Assembly (NCBI GenBank): GCA_965237635.1 | Contig: CBDEFX010000001.1 | Location: 1,876,051-1,940,050 of the forward strand | Source of the DNA: CBDEFX01 sp965237635 | Lineage (GTDB): Bacteria; Chloroflexota; Dehalococcoidia; Lucifugimonadales; CAUZJF01 | Direction: 5' to 3' | DNA length: 64,000 bases | Part shown: one piece after another, positions 38,430 through 49,900 of the stretch | Numbering within the stretch: position 1 is the stretch's first letter | Layout: each line of letters starts with the position of its first letter | The notes under the pieces: generated by a model | Told to the model about the DNA's origin: nothing | Databases searched by the model: none | What the model saw: only the letters and a program-made list of their open reading frames with translations | Translations under genes and position numbers: made by a program

Positions 38430-40097
38430 GAGCCTGTCTCAAAAGTCGCTAGGTTATGCCAAGATGTACACTGTGATGCAACGCTGGGACAGGAGCGAAT
38501 CAGATGCCGCTTCGAGACATGGATCGGGAGCAGATGTGGCTGTTGCCGCCCACCCTTGACGAACTGTTGCCGTCGGACCATCCGGCCCGGTTCGTGGCTG
38601 AGTTCGTCGACGCTCTGGACAAGGAAGGCTGGGCCGAACTGGGCGTGGAGATAGAAGGGGACCCGCTGGGAGCGCCGGCCTACCATCCCAGGGCGCTGCT
38701 CTGCGTGTGGCTGTACGGTTTCATGACCGGTGTGCGCTCCTGCCGGAAGCAGGAGGCCGCCTGCCGCGACCAGATACCGTACCTGTGGCTGACCGGGTGG
38801 CAACATCCAGACCACAACACCTTGTGGCGATTCTACAAAGAACATAGGCAGTCCATGAGGAAGCTGTTCGAGCGGACGGTTCGTACGGCGGTGACGATGA
38901 AACTGGTGGACTTGGCGGTGCAGGCGGTGGATGGTACAAAGGTGAGCGCCAACGCATCGGTGTACCGGACCCACAATGCCGAGGAGCTGCGCCGGTTGAT
39001 GAACCGGGTAGAAGCGGCGATACGTGACCTTGAAGCTCAGAACGAAGCCGGAGAAGATACGGCTGTCGCCCATCTGCCCGCAGAGTTGGCCAACAAGGAG
39101 ATGCTGAGGGAGCAAGTGAGGCAGGCGATGGCCGACCTTGAGAGTAAGGAGCGCCAGAAGCGCATCAACCTCACGGACGGAGACGCCCGGCTGATGAAGA
39201 CGCGCGGCAGCGTTTTGCTAGGTTACAACGCCCAGGCTATGGTCTCACCCTTAGAACCGGACGGGGCAGCGACCGGCATGTTTATCACGGCGGTTGACAT
39301 GGCAGACAATAGTCGCGACGACCCTCAGTTGGTTCCCATGATTGAGCAGGCTGAGGAGACGACGGGAACGAAATCAGAGATGACGTTGGCAGATGCCGCT
39401 TACCATTCCGGGAAGGGCTTGGAAGGATGCGCTCGTAGAGGCCAGTCGGTTGCGATGCCGGAGACGCGACAACAGTTGCTTGGGGACCCGTATCACAAGG
39501 ACCGATTTACCTATGACGAGCACAGCGACAGCTTCAGGTGTCCACAAGGACAGAGGCTCCAGTTTCTTCGTATCCAACGCTTGAATGGAGTCCCGTGGCG
39601 TCTGTACCGAGCCTCTGAAGGCATCTGTCAGGCGTGCCCGGCCTTCGGAGTCTGTACGAAGTCCAAAGAGTTCGGCCGTAGTGTGACTATAGGGCCTTAC
39701 GACGCTGCGCTGCGCCGTCATCGTGTCTGGATGTCTACCAACGAGGCCAGGGAGGCGTACAAGCGGAGAAAGCCGTTGGTCGAACCGGTCTTCGGAATCA
39801 TCAAAGAGCAACTGGCGGCTCGGAGATTCTTGTTGCGTGGCTTCGCGAACGTGTCGGCCGAGTGGACTCTGTTGGCCACCGCCTTCAACCTGCGCACCCT
39901 CTGGAAGGTGTGGCGCCTCTGCGTCTTCGTTAATCTACTTCGCGGCCCAAAGCCTCACTTCGCTTCCTAGACCGTCGCGATAACAGCGGGCACCCACTGG
40001 CCGCAAGTCCCGTCACCTGCTTTTGCCCTACAGGGTAGTCCGTTTGGCGAGCATCGTTGACCCAAGTTGGTCGCAACATCGCTTTTGGGACAGGCTC
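38430..40097 (+). mobile_element. IS1182-family insertion sequence (complete)
   Basis: 1668-bp element. Left end GAGCCTGTCTCAAAAG (38430-38445) and right end CTTTTGGGACAGGCTC (40082-40097) are inverted repeats with one mismatch. A direct repeat GTAT flanks both sides (38426-38429 and 40098-40101), a 4-bp target duplication. It landed just upstream of the small Zn-finger gene at 40138, probably cutting it from the upstream operon. Confidence 0.88.
38504..39970 (+). CDS. IS1182-family DDE transposase, 488 aa
   Basis: The N-terminal part RDMDREQMWLLPPTLDELLP and DHPARFVAEFVDALD is typical of IS1182 transposases. The catalytic domain has the first Asp in LAVQAVDGTKVSANAS (about residue 146), the second near TLADAAYHSGKGLEG (about 293), and the Glu in KPLVEPVFGIIKEQLAARRF (about 427). 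A Cys set CQACPAFGVC near residue 380 is also usual. The frame is intact, so it may be active. Confidence 0.92.
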   Translation: MPLRDMDREQMWLLPPTLDELLPSDHPARFVAEFVDALDKEGWAELGVEIEGDPLGAPAYHPRALLCVWLYGFMTGVRSCRKQEAACRDQIPYLWLTGWQHPDHNTLWRFYKEHRQSMRKLFERTVRTAVTMKLVDLAVQAVDGTKVSANASVYRTHNAEELRRLMNRVEAAIRDLEAQNEAGEDTAVAHLPAELANKEMLREQVRQAMADLESKERQKRINLTDGDARLMKTRGSVLLGYNAQAMVSPLEPDGAATGMFITAVDMADNSRDDPQLVPMIEQAEETTGTKSEMTLADAAYHSGKGLEGCARRGQSVAMPETRQQLLGDPYHKDRFTYDEHSDSFRCPQGQRLQFLRIQRLNGVPWRLYRASEGICQACPAFGVCTKSKEFGRSVTIGPYDAALRRHRVWMSTNEAREAYKRRKPLVEPVFGIIKEQLAARRFLLRGFANVSAEWTLLATAFNLRTLWKVWRLCVFVNLLRGPKPHFAS

Positions 40098-40137
40098 GTA
40101 TGAGGCCTTTTTTGCATTTCAGCAAGGAGAAGAGCAG

Positions 40138-40442
40138 ATGAAGAACCGCGATGAATCGACGGAGTTTCACCTGTTTGACACTGATGCCACAGAGGAGAAG
40201 GCCCTCTGTGGAGCCGACACCTCAGCCGACTACCGGAGAGCCGTAGGCGGCTACCTGGAGAGCCGGTTGTACGGCTTGTCGGTCGGCACCTCTGCGAGGG
40301 GTGCAAAGCCCAGGCCGTCCCATTCGCCGCGAACCTCACCCGTGACCTGGAATCCGAGGGTCTGCTGGACGAGGCGGAAGAGCATCGCCAGCTTGCCGAC
40401 ACACTCTTGCGGGAGACCGGTCTGGGACCTCGCTCGGGCTAG
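40138..40442 (+). pseudogene. Small Zn-finger protein gene with a frameshift
   Basis: The first frame reads MKNRDESTEFHLFDTDATEE, ALCGADTSADYRRAVGGYLE then SRLYGLSVG, and degenerates after 40284. The -1 frame continues coherently with HLCEGCKAQAVPFAANLTRD, LESEGLLDEAEEHRQLADTL and LRETGLGPRSG to a stop at 40440-40442. CGAD plus HLCEGC would form a zinc site. One missing base near 40285 would repair it. AAGGAGAAG precedes the ATG. The IS1182 copy sits 41 bp upstream and may have removed its transcription. It could be a sequencing error, as with the other two frameshifts. Confidence 0.6.
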
Positions 40443-40524
40443 GAGACCGGCCCTCTCACCCTTATGTGCGCCTTTTCTGCGTTTCAGGACTTGTGGTCGC
40501 GGGCCGCTTCCCCGGCAGGCCGCC

Positions 40525-40770
40525 TCAGCCGGTGAACAGGTGGCCGAGGCCCAGGTCGTCTGCCAGATCCTGAAGCGCCTTCAAATGCCGATAGTTGGGC
40601 CGCACTCCTCGCTGCCACCAACGCCTTACGGTGACGGGATCGACGCCGAGACGACGGGCGATCTCCGCCCACGACAGACCGGACGCGTACTTGAACCACA
40701 CCAGCCGCTGCGGGAAGTCGTCTGGGAAGGCGTGGGTCCTTCTTCTGTAAAGGATGCGTTGTCGCGGCAT
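40525..40770 (-). CDS. XRE-like helix-turn-helix protein, 81 aa
   Basis: Residues 20-65 (LVWFKYASGLSWAEIARRLG then DPVTVRRWWQRGVRPNYR) form a Cro/CI-type HTH. A helical tail (LQDLADDLGLGHLFTG) probably gives dimerisation. The ATG at 40768-40770 has GAGGA 9 bases upstream; an earlier in-frame ATG lacks support. The spacing WxRGVxP resembles the HTH protein at 5181-5510. It stands alone, opposite to the upstream run, and about 195 bp from the end of the giant gene. Probably a regulator. Confidence 0.65.
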   Translation of the reverse strand: MPRQRILYRRRTHAFPDDFPQRLVWFKYASGLSWAEIARRLGVDPVTVRRWWQRGVRPNYRHLKALQDLADDLGLGHLFTG

Positions 40771-40965
40771 CGAGCCGGTCCTCGCAGAGGACAGCCGGAT
40801 ACTCTCTTCACCAGGCGACACTTCCGGACTCGCCTGCGACCGCCCTCTGTCCTCCCGTCTATGCGGCCCTTTCTGCGTTGCCGCCGGGCCGCCCGTCCAT
40901 GTGTGCGACATTTTTCCTTGGCCGCAGCCGGGCCGCCCTTGGGCCGGCCCTGGGGAACGAGACGC

Positions 40966-43900
40966 CTACTCGTCCGCAACGACTGTGACGGTGAGCTCGT
41001 AGGTGCCGGTCCAGGCGGCCTCGGCTGCGGCGGCGATGTAGTAGTAGCCGTCGGCCGGGGGACTGAAAGACGTTATGCGGCTGTTCTTCCCCTCCTCGTA
41101 ATCACCCCGGTCATCACCGCTGACCTCCTCGTCGGTGCCGGGAACGAGCACGTTGGCCGCGCTGAAGACGCCCAGCAGCTTCGGATCGTGCAACGTGCCC
41201 GGGGCGACCCAGACTATCTCGCCGTCGATCCTGGCCCACTCACCACCCCACGCGCCGCGCATGTCAATCTGGTAGGTCTCGGAGGCCAGCAGGCTGACCT
41301 TGAACCAGTCCACCTCGATGGCCTCCTCGATCTCGCCCGTTACCGTGTTCCCGACCGTAACGTCGACGGTGGCGCCGGGGTCGCGGGGTGGCGCGTCCGT
41401 ATCCGGAGAGTCGGGTTTCGCAACAACGGTATCGGTCGCCGCACTGGTCAGCGTCTCGTCGTTGCTCCTGTCGTCGGTGAAGGACACCCTGACCTTGATG
41501 GTCTTGCCCACGTCGTCGTCGGTCAGCGTGTAGGTCGAGTCGGTGGCGTTTTGAATGTCCGCGTCGTTCGCCAGCCACTGGTAGCTGAACTCGGCGTTGT
41601 CCAGCCCGTCCTCGTCGGCCATGCCGGAGATGTTCGCCGTCAGCGTCTTTCCCGCCTGGGCCGTGCCGCTGATGGTGGGCAGGCCCGTGGCCGGAGTGTT
41701 GGGGCGGGCCGCCACCGCCGCCGTCGCCGCGCTGGTCAGGGTCTCTTCATTGCCGGCGTCGTCGGTGAAGCTCACCCGCACCTTGATGGTCTTGCCCTCG
41801 TCGGCGGAGACCAGGGTGTAGGTCGAACCTGTCTGACCTCCTATGTCGGCGTCATTGGTTCCATCGTTCCGAATCCACTGGTAGCTGTACGAAACGTTGG
41901 TCAGGCCGTCCTCGTCGGCCATGCCGGAGATGTTCGCCGTCAGCGTCTCGTCCACCTGGGCCGTGCCGCTGATGGTGGGCAGGCCCGTGGCCGGAGTGTT
42001 GGGGCGGACCGCCACCGCCGCCGTCGCCGAGCTGGTCAGCGTCTCTTCATTACCGGCATCGTCGGTGAAGCTCACCCGCACCTTGATGGCCTTGCCCTCG
42101 TCGGCGGAGACCAAGGTGTAGGTCGAACCTGTCTGACCTCCTATGTCGCCGTCATTGGTTCCGTCGTTCCGAATCCACTGGTAGCTGTACGACAGGTTGG
42201 TCAGCCCGTCGGCGTCGTTGATGCCCGACGTGTCCGCCGTCAGCGTCTCATCCACCTGGACCGTCCCGCTGATGGTGGGCAAGCCCGTGGCCGGAGTGTT
42301 CGGCCTGGAGGCAACCGCCGCCGTAGCTGCGCTGGTCAGGGTCTCCTCGTTACCGGCGTCGTCGGTGAAGCTCACCCGCACCTTGATGGTCTTGCCCTCG
42401 TCGGCAGAGACCAGGGTGTGGGTGGAGGCCGTCTCTCCTGCTATGTCGGCGTCGGTGCCGCCGTCGTTCCGAATCCACTGGTAGCTGTACGAAACGTTGG
42501 TCAGCCCGTCGGCGTCGGCGATGGCCGACGTGTCCGTCGTCAGCGTCTCGCCCACCTGGGGCGTGCCGCTGACGGTGGGCAGGCCGTTGGGCGGGCTGTT
42601 GACCACGGTACTGGAAGACGATTCGCCGTTCTCGATGGTGCCGGTGCCGGTAGCGTCGTCCAGCGTGGCCTGGCTGGGGTTGGACAGGGTCAGGGTCAGG
42701 GCTTCCTGGCCCTCGTCCTCCGAGTCGGTCAGGACCGTGACCTGGACGGTCTGGGACGTGTCACCTGCATTGAAGGTGAGTGTGCCGCTGGCTGCGGTGT
42801 AATCGGACCCGGCCACTGCGGTCCCGTCGGAGGTGGCGTAGCCCACGGTCACGGTCCTGCTTGAGGCGTGGCTGAGGGTGGCGGTGAAGACCAGGACGGC
42901 TCCCTCCGCCTCCTGCACGGTGGCGTCGCTGACGGATATGGCGGGTGGCCCGGCCACTGTCGCCGATGTGGGATGGGACAGTTTTCTGCTGTCATCCGTG
43001 CAGATGGCGCCGCTGGCGTCGCAGTCGGTGGTTTCCGGCAGGGTGATGCTGACGGCTCCGTTGCCGGTGGGGTCCACCTCCACGGTCCAGCCCTGGTTGC
43101 TGCCCTGGGTCTTCCGGCTGGCGCTGGCGATGGTGCCGCCGCTGACGGTGAACGCGCCGTCCCGGATCCTGGCGTAGCCGGCGTTCACGTTCTCGCTGAA
43201 GTTCAGGTCGAAGGTGAAGTTGCCGCCGTCGTGGTCGGCTGGCACGTTCGCGAAGCTGGCTGTGAGGAGTACCACCGGCGGGTCTTCGGCCGGTGGGTCC
43301 TCCTGTGTTCCGGAAGATGATTCTCCGTTCTCGATGGTGCCGGTGCCGGTGGCGTCGTCCAGGGTTGCTTGGCTGGGGTTGGACAGGGTGAGGGTGAGGG
43401 CTTCGTCGCTCTCGTCTTCCTGGTCGGTCAGGACGGTGACCTGGACGGTCTGGGAGGTCTCACCTGCATTGAAGGTCAGCGTCGCGCTGGCTGCGGTGTA
43501 ATCGGACCCGGCCTGGGCGGTGCCGTCGGAGGTGGCGTAGTCGACGGTGACGGTCCTGCTTGAGGCGTGGCTCGTCGTTACGCTGAAGACCAGGACGGCT
43601 CCCTGGGCCTCCTGCACGGCGGCGTCGCTCACCGAGATGGCGGGTGGCCCCGCCACTGTCTCTGATGTGGAATGCGACAGTTTTCTGCTGTCATCGGTGC
43701 AGATCGCGCCGACGGCGTTGCAGTCGGTGGTCTCGGGCAGGGTTATGGTTACTGAGCCGTTTCCGGTGGGGTCCACCTCCACGTTCCAGCCCTGGTTGCT
43801 GCCCTGGGTCATCCTGCTGGCGCTGGCGATGGTGGCCCCGGTGACGGTGAAGGCATGGTCTCTAATCCGGGCGTAGCCTGCCTCCACGTTCTCGCTGAAG

Positions 43901-46900
43901 CTCAGCTGGAAGGTGAAGTTCTCGCCGTTATGGTCGGCCGGCATGTTTGCGAAGCTCGCGGTGAGGGCGTCGACCGGCGCGGACCTGGCCAGCACGGCCG
44001 TTGTGGCCCCGCTTATCAGGGATTCCGCGTTGCCGGCGTCGTCTTGGAAGGTCACCCTTACCTTGATGGTCTTGCCCTCGTCGGCGGGGATCAGCTCGTA
44101 GGTGGAGCTGGTCTGCCCCGCAATGTCGGCGTCGTCCCGCAGCCACTGGTACTGGTAGGAGACGTTGTCGAGGCCGTCCTCGTCCGATATGGCCGAGGTG
44201 CCGGCGGTCAGCGTCTCGTCCACCTGGGGCGTTCCGCTGATGGTGGGCTCTCCAGCGGCGGCCGTATTGGGCTTGGCTGCTACTTCCAGCGTCTCTGCGC
44301 TCGTCAGGGACTCCTGGTTGTCCGCGTCGTCGGTGAAGGTCACCTTGACCTGGATGGTCTGGCCCTGCTCACCGGTGGTGAGCAGGTAGCTGGAGCTGGT
44401 TGCATCCTCGATGTCCGAGCCTCCGGCCAGCCATTGGTACCTGTAGGAGACGTTGGTCAGCCCGTCGGCGTCCTCAATTCCGGAGACGTCCGCTGTCAGC
44501 GTCTCGCCAACCTGGGGCGTTCCGCTGATGGTGGGCGCTCCTGTGGCCTCTGTGTTGGGCCTGGCAGCGACCGGCTCCGTTGCCGCGCTGGTCAGGGACT
44601 CCTGGTACCCGTCGTCGTCGGTGAACGTTACCCGCACCTTTATGGTCGCGCCCTGGTCGGCCGGGGTCAGCGCGTAGGTCGGACTGGTCTGGTCCGGGCT
44701 TTGGAAACCAATGGTGTAAGAGATTCCTGAGGTCTCGTCGACGACCACATGGGTGCCCATCCACACGTAGGTATATGACACGTTGGTGAGCCCGTTGGCG
44801 TCGTTAATCGCGGATGTGTCAGCCGTCAGGGTCTCGTCGACCCGGGGCGTGCCGCTGATTGTGGGAAGGCCTGTGGGCTCAGAATTCGGCTCGGCCGCTA
44901 TCACCGCCTCCGTGGCCTCGCTGGTCAGGGTCTCGGTGTGGCCGCGGTCGTCGGTGTAGAAGACCTTGACCTTTATCGCCAGGCCCTCGCTGAGTGGGCC
45001 CAGTGTGTAGGTCGGGCTATTCTCTCCGTGGAATTCCAGCGTGGCGAAGTCAGTGGCGGCGAGCCACTGGTATCTGAAGACGGCGGTTTCCATACCGTCG
45101 GCGTCGGCGATCTCCGATGTGTCCACCATCAGCGTCCGGCGCACCTGGGGCGTCCCGTTGATGGTGGGCGCCCCTGTCGGCGGGCTGTTTGGCCGGGGCG
45201 CAACCGCCACCGTCGCCGCGCTGGTTCGGCTTTCCGCGTTGTTCGCGTCGTCGGTGAAGGAGACCTTGACCTTTATGGTCTTGCCTTCGTCTGCGTCGAC
45301 CACGGTGTAGGAGGTGTCCGTCGCTTCCGGTATCTCGGCGCCGTTCCGGAGCCACTGGTAGAGGTAGGTGTAGGACGCGTTGGTCAATCCCTCGGCGTCG
45401 GCAATTGACGAGATGTCCAGCGTGAGTGTCTGCCCCGCCTCGGGGGTGCCGCTGATGGTGGGACTGCCCGTGGCCGGCGTGTTTGCCGCGGTCGTCGTCA
45501 GGTTGTAGTTGTCGCGGAGTTTCAGCCACGCCGCGGCGGTGGCCCGGTAGTTATCGCCGGTGGCCGTGTGCCGGAGCATCACCCAGCGGTCGATGTAGTT
45601 TGAGTCCTCTGTGGAGCTGATTGTCACGGTCTGGGGCGTGCTCCAGTTGTCCGCGGTGAAGGTGAGGCTGGTGGGACTCACTGTCGCTCGACCCGCCGGG
45701 TGATCGTCAACGGAGACGGTGACGTCGTTGGAGGGCTGGGACGTCAGTACGACGGTGTAGGTACCGGTGTCGCCTTCTTTGATGATGAGGTCAGTCCGGC
45801 TGAGCGCCAGTCCGCCTCCGGGCTGGTTCGCGTCGGCAACCGTGGAGTGGTTTGTGGCCGGCTGTTTGGTGAAGGCGACCAGGTGGTTGCCATGGGCGTC
45901 GCTGAAGATGGGCTCGCTGTTGGTGAACAGGTTGTCGTAGGATACGGTTACCGTCTGGCCCTGGGTGATGGGTTCCGACATGGTCAGGGTGACGGTGTCT
46001 CCAGAGACCGTGGCGTCGCTGCGAACGGGCAGTTCGCCGTCGACCCAAACGTCGAGGGCCAGGCTCTGGAGCAGGCCGGTCTGCAGTCCGAAAGCTCTCA
46101 GGATCGACGGAGACTTGATGTCCTCGGTCAGGGTGACCATGACCTGGGCGCCGTCGGTGGAGACGTGGGCGCTGGAGAACTCCGGGTCTACTGCGTCCAC
46201 CCGGTGCTTCGTGCTGAGAATTCCATTGTGGTCGAGGACCGCGTCAGTGCCCTCGGAGTTGCGGATCGAGCCGTCCTGGCGGCCCCGTTCCGAGAACAGC
46301 TTCAGGCTGTTTAGTGGTAGCTTGAGCGCCACCGGCGCTTCGTCGCCGGGCAGGACCGTATATTCGAAGATGACCTTTTTGCCATCTGTCCGTTCGTAGT
46401 AGGCGGTCCTGGTCTCGCCGTTCATCTCCAGCTCCAAGCTGGCGGCTTGGCGCTTTGAGTCGGCGTACCGGACGGTCACTTCTTGGTCGAACGTGAGGGT
46501 CGCCTGGATGACGTCTCCGGGACCGTAGGTCTGGTCATCTCCCGGGTTCGAGGTGAACTCCACTGACGTGACGGTCGGAGCGGGGGTGTACAGGCCGTGC
46601 TGACTGCCGGTGTTCTGGATGCTTGTTGTGCTCCTGGCCGTGGAGGGCTTTGGCGGGGCCAGCATGTCGGCGAAGAGGTCGGAGTGGTTCGCCAGGTCCA
46701 GGTGTCTTCGTTGAAATTCCTTGTACGTGCGCACCCATGTGAAGGAGACGTCGCGGCCTGACCTGGACCGCTGGATGCCGCCTTCTGTAGCGGCCGCTCT
46801 GAGCGGGAGCGTGTAGGTGACTACGCCCTTGCCTACGCCGCCCTCGTGGTAAATCCACCTGATGAACAGCGTGTGGAAGTCGTCGAACTGGCCTTCCCAG

Positions 46901-49900
46901 TACCCCGTCCAGGCGTCAGATTGGTTTGGCGCCCTGAATGTGGCAGTGATCCAGACCGGGTCCGTGTCGCCGGTTTTATCGGTGGTTACCCGCAGACCCT
47001 GCAGATCCCACCTGTATCCTCGGCCGAACCTGCCGTCTCCTCTTGCGTACGAATAAGCCTGATCCGGTTGTCTTGGGTACGTATAATGGGTTTTTCCGTA
47101 GACGATGTTGCCGTTATCACCTACCGTCGTGCTTCTTCTTGCCTTGAGGATTACCTGGCCGTACCGGTTCTGTACGTCTTTAGTGCGGATGGAGACCACC
47201 ACCTGTTGCCCAGCGGTCCAGCCCGGAGCGTAGTCAAAGATCCATCTATAGGGAAGAGAGGCATGGACATTAGCCGCTTCCGCGAAGGGCAACTTCTTCC
47301 CGTCAACCACGAGCGTCCATCCGGCAACCTCTTCATTGCTTGGATAGGACTCCGAATCAAAATCAAAACTGATATCGGAGGAGATGGTGTCCTCCACCGT
47401 ATTCGTGATCTCATACCCCTTCCAGGGGTATCGAAACTGGTCGTCGACTACTCCCCGGTCGGTCCGCCCGTCCACGATGATGTTATTGGTTATCTCGCCG
47501 TACGAGTCTATGTAGTATCCGATGTACCGAGTCGCGTCGGATGGATTCGGCTCCGCCGTCATCAGCGCCGTCCAGATGGTCCTGTAGCCGTAAGCGTTCG
47601 GCGGCTGGGGGCTGGTGATCTTCACCGCGACAGAGTCGCCGGCGGACCATGAGAGGCCGGTGCTGGCCAAATGCATCCTGACTTGGTCGAACGCGAGTGT
47701 TGCCGCCCCCAAATTGAACGAGTCGCTGCCGACGTGGAGTGTGAGTTTGTCGCGGGTTGCCTGTGTCGCGATGTCTCCGGCGTTCGACGAGTCGAAAGTG
47801 AGAGTTAGTGTCCCGGTCACAAGGTTTATTTCGTCTAGTTCGTAGGTATCCCCGCCGAATGTGAAATTCCGGTCCGTCAGGCTTGCCCCGGTGTAAGTCC
47901 CCGAGTGGTCCCACCCTGGTAACCCGAAGCCGGAGTGCGTCCCCACCGTCAGGGTGGCCGACCAGACGGTGATCTCCGCCGGGACGACGTCGTCGTACGA
48001 GGGGCACGTGTCGGGCGGCGAGGCGAAGCACCTGAGGATGGCGCCGCCGCCGCCGGTCACGCCCGGTATGAAGGGGGGCGGCGGGGGCGGCGGGGGCGGC
48101 GGGGGGGGCGCCATGATGAACACCGCGGTCTCCCTGTTGATCTCGCCGTACACCGCGATTTCCAATGCATTGCTGCCTGAGTTCGCGGACAGGCTGCCCA
48201 GGTCGGCGCCCCGGTAGAACGCGTTCGCGATGCTGAAGTGGGTCAGCGCGTGCAAATCCTCGCTATCGCTCAAGGTCTTCCGCAGCCTGTGCACGGTGCC
48301 GCCGAGGTGGCTCCAGACCAGCACGTAGGAAGTGCTCCCCTCCAGGTACGTTCCCGGCGGCGCCTCGAAGAAGCTGTGGCCTGCCGCGTATTCGGTGGGA
48401 CTGACGAGGTCGACCAGCTTCGCGCCCGGCTGTCCGTTCGAATTGGCGTGGACGGCCACCGACACGGAGGTCGGCCCATCGGGATAGTTGCTGCCGGAGC
48501 CTTCGATGTTGACGCCGATCCCCTGCAGCCGGTAGCCGAGAAAGGCGGGACCGGTCGTGAATCCCTGCGACACCACCTTGTTGGTGGCGTTGGCGGAGAC
48601 ATAGCTGTTGTTGGCCCGGCCCAGGTTCTGCACCATCGCCTCCAGCGGCTCGCCGAGGATGGCCATGTACGGGTCGTTAATAGCTACATCCCCTTTTCCG
48701 CCGGTGAAGCTCACGCCCCCCGCCGCCGGACTGTCAACGCCATCGGAAGCGGCGCCTGCAACGCGTTCTAAGACGGCATCTCGTCTCCGTGTATTTTCGT
48801 CGCCAGAATCGGAGCCAATAGGCTGGTCGAAGACGTATTCTTTGCATGTCTCTACACCCATGCTCGTGATGCACCCTCCTGCCACGGTTGCGCCTTGCGG
48901 AGCCGTCCATACCGGCAGGCCGGGTGCCTTACGTGTATTGGTCAGGCTGAACTGCACGGCGCCCGTCCGGGAACCCGAGCGCAGGTCCCACGGGTTGGTA
49001 AATCCGCTGCCGGAGGGTGTTGAGTCGTCCATGTTGATAGAAACACCGCGGATGAGGTAGCGGTCCGCTGCTCCGAGTTCGAATCCGAAACCAATATCGT
49101 CGCCGAGCGAGATGATCTCTTGATGAGGACCGGTGTCGTCAGAAGTGTCATCAGTGCCCATATCATCGATTCTGGGTTGCGCGTAGTTCGAAGCCACGAT
49201 GCCCCTGGCCCGCTTCGACCCCTCGACGGCCAGGCGCAGCACGCTGGCGCGCGAGCCGGAAGCTCCCCATGTTCCAGTGTCGCTCAACGCCCGGACGGCC
49301 GCGGTGTTGTAGATGACGGCCCCCGTCTCGCCGCCCGTATCCTCGTCGTCCGAGGTCGTCTCCTTGATCGACAGCGTGGCGCCGAAACCCGACAGCACGA
49401 TGAAGTAGTTGACGTTCTGGTACGCGAACGCGCCCGCGGGAGCCGTGAACTCGTTCAGGCCGACGGCGAAGGAGGACGGCTTGGCAAATTCGAAAAGCTT
49501 GCTCGCGGTATTGGCTTGAAGGCCCCCTTCAACGCCGCCGCTCCACAGGGAGACGGTCAGACTGGACGGGACCGCGGCCAGCTCGATCGAGACGCTGGAG
49601 ATTTCGTAGCCTTGGCCGTGATCCCCCAGCCTGAAGCCCACGGCGTAGCGCTGGGTGATGTCGGCATTGGCCGACGCCGACTGGCCCGTGTTGCTGACCA
49701 GCGTCGATGGTGTTGCTGACGTGCGGGTCAGTTCGGCGATTGGGCCGAACGGCAGGCTGGTCACGGCCTCTGAGTAGTTGTCCCCGTCCCTGAACGAGAC
49801 TCTCACCTTGATCAGGTTGCCGACATCGGCTTCGACAGGCTGGTAACTGGCCGAGTTGGCGCCCACGTTCGTCTCGGAGTTGCCGTCGACCCGGATCCAC

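Noticed and set aside
40057..42864. A 935-codon plus-strand open frame
   Set aside because: Only its first part (40138 on) has protein character. The remainder is antisense to the giant gene, and repeats of that gene explain its length.
48050..48120. Poly-proline tract in the giant gene as a sequencing artefact
   Set aside because: Codons stay in frame through the tract and both sides have fitting domains, so I treat it as a real linker, though its exact length is uncertain.
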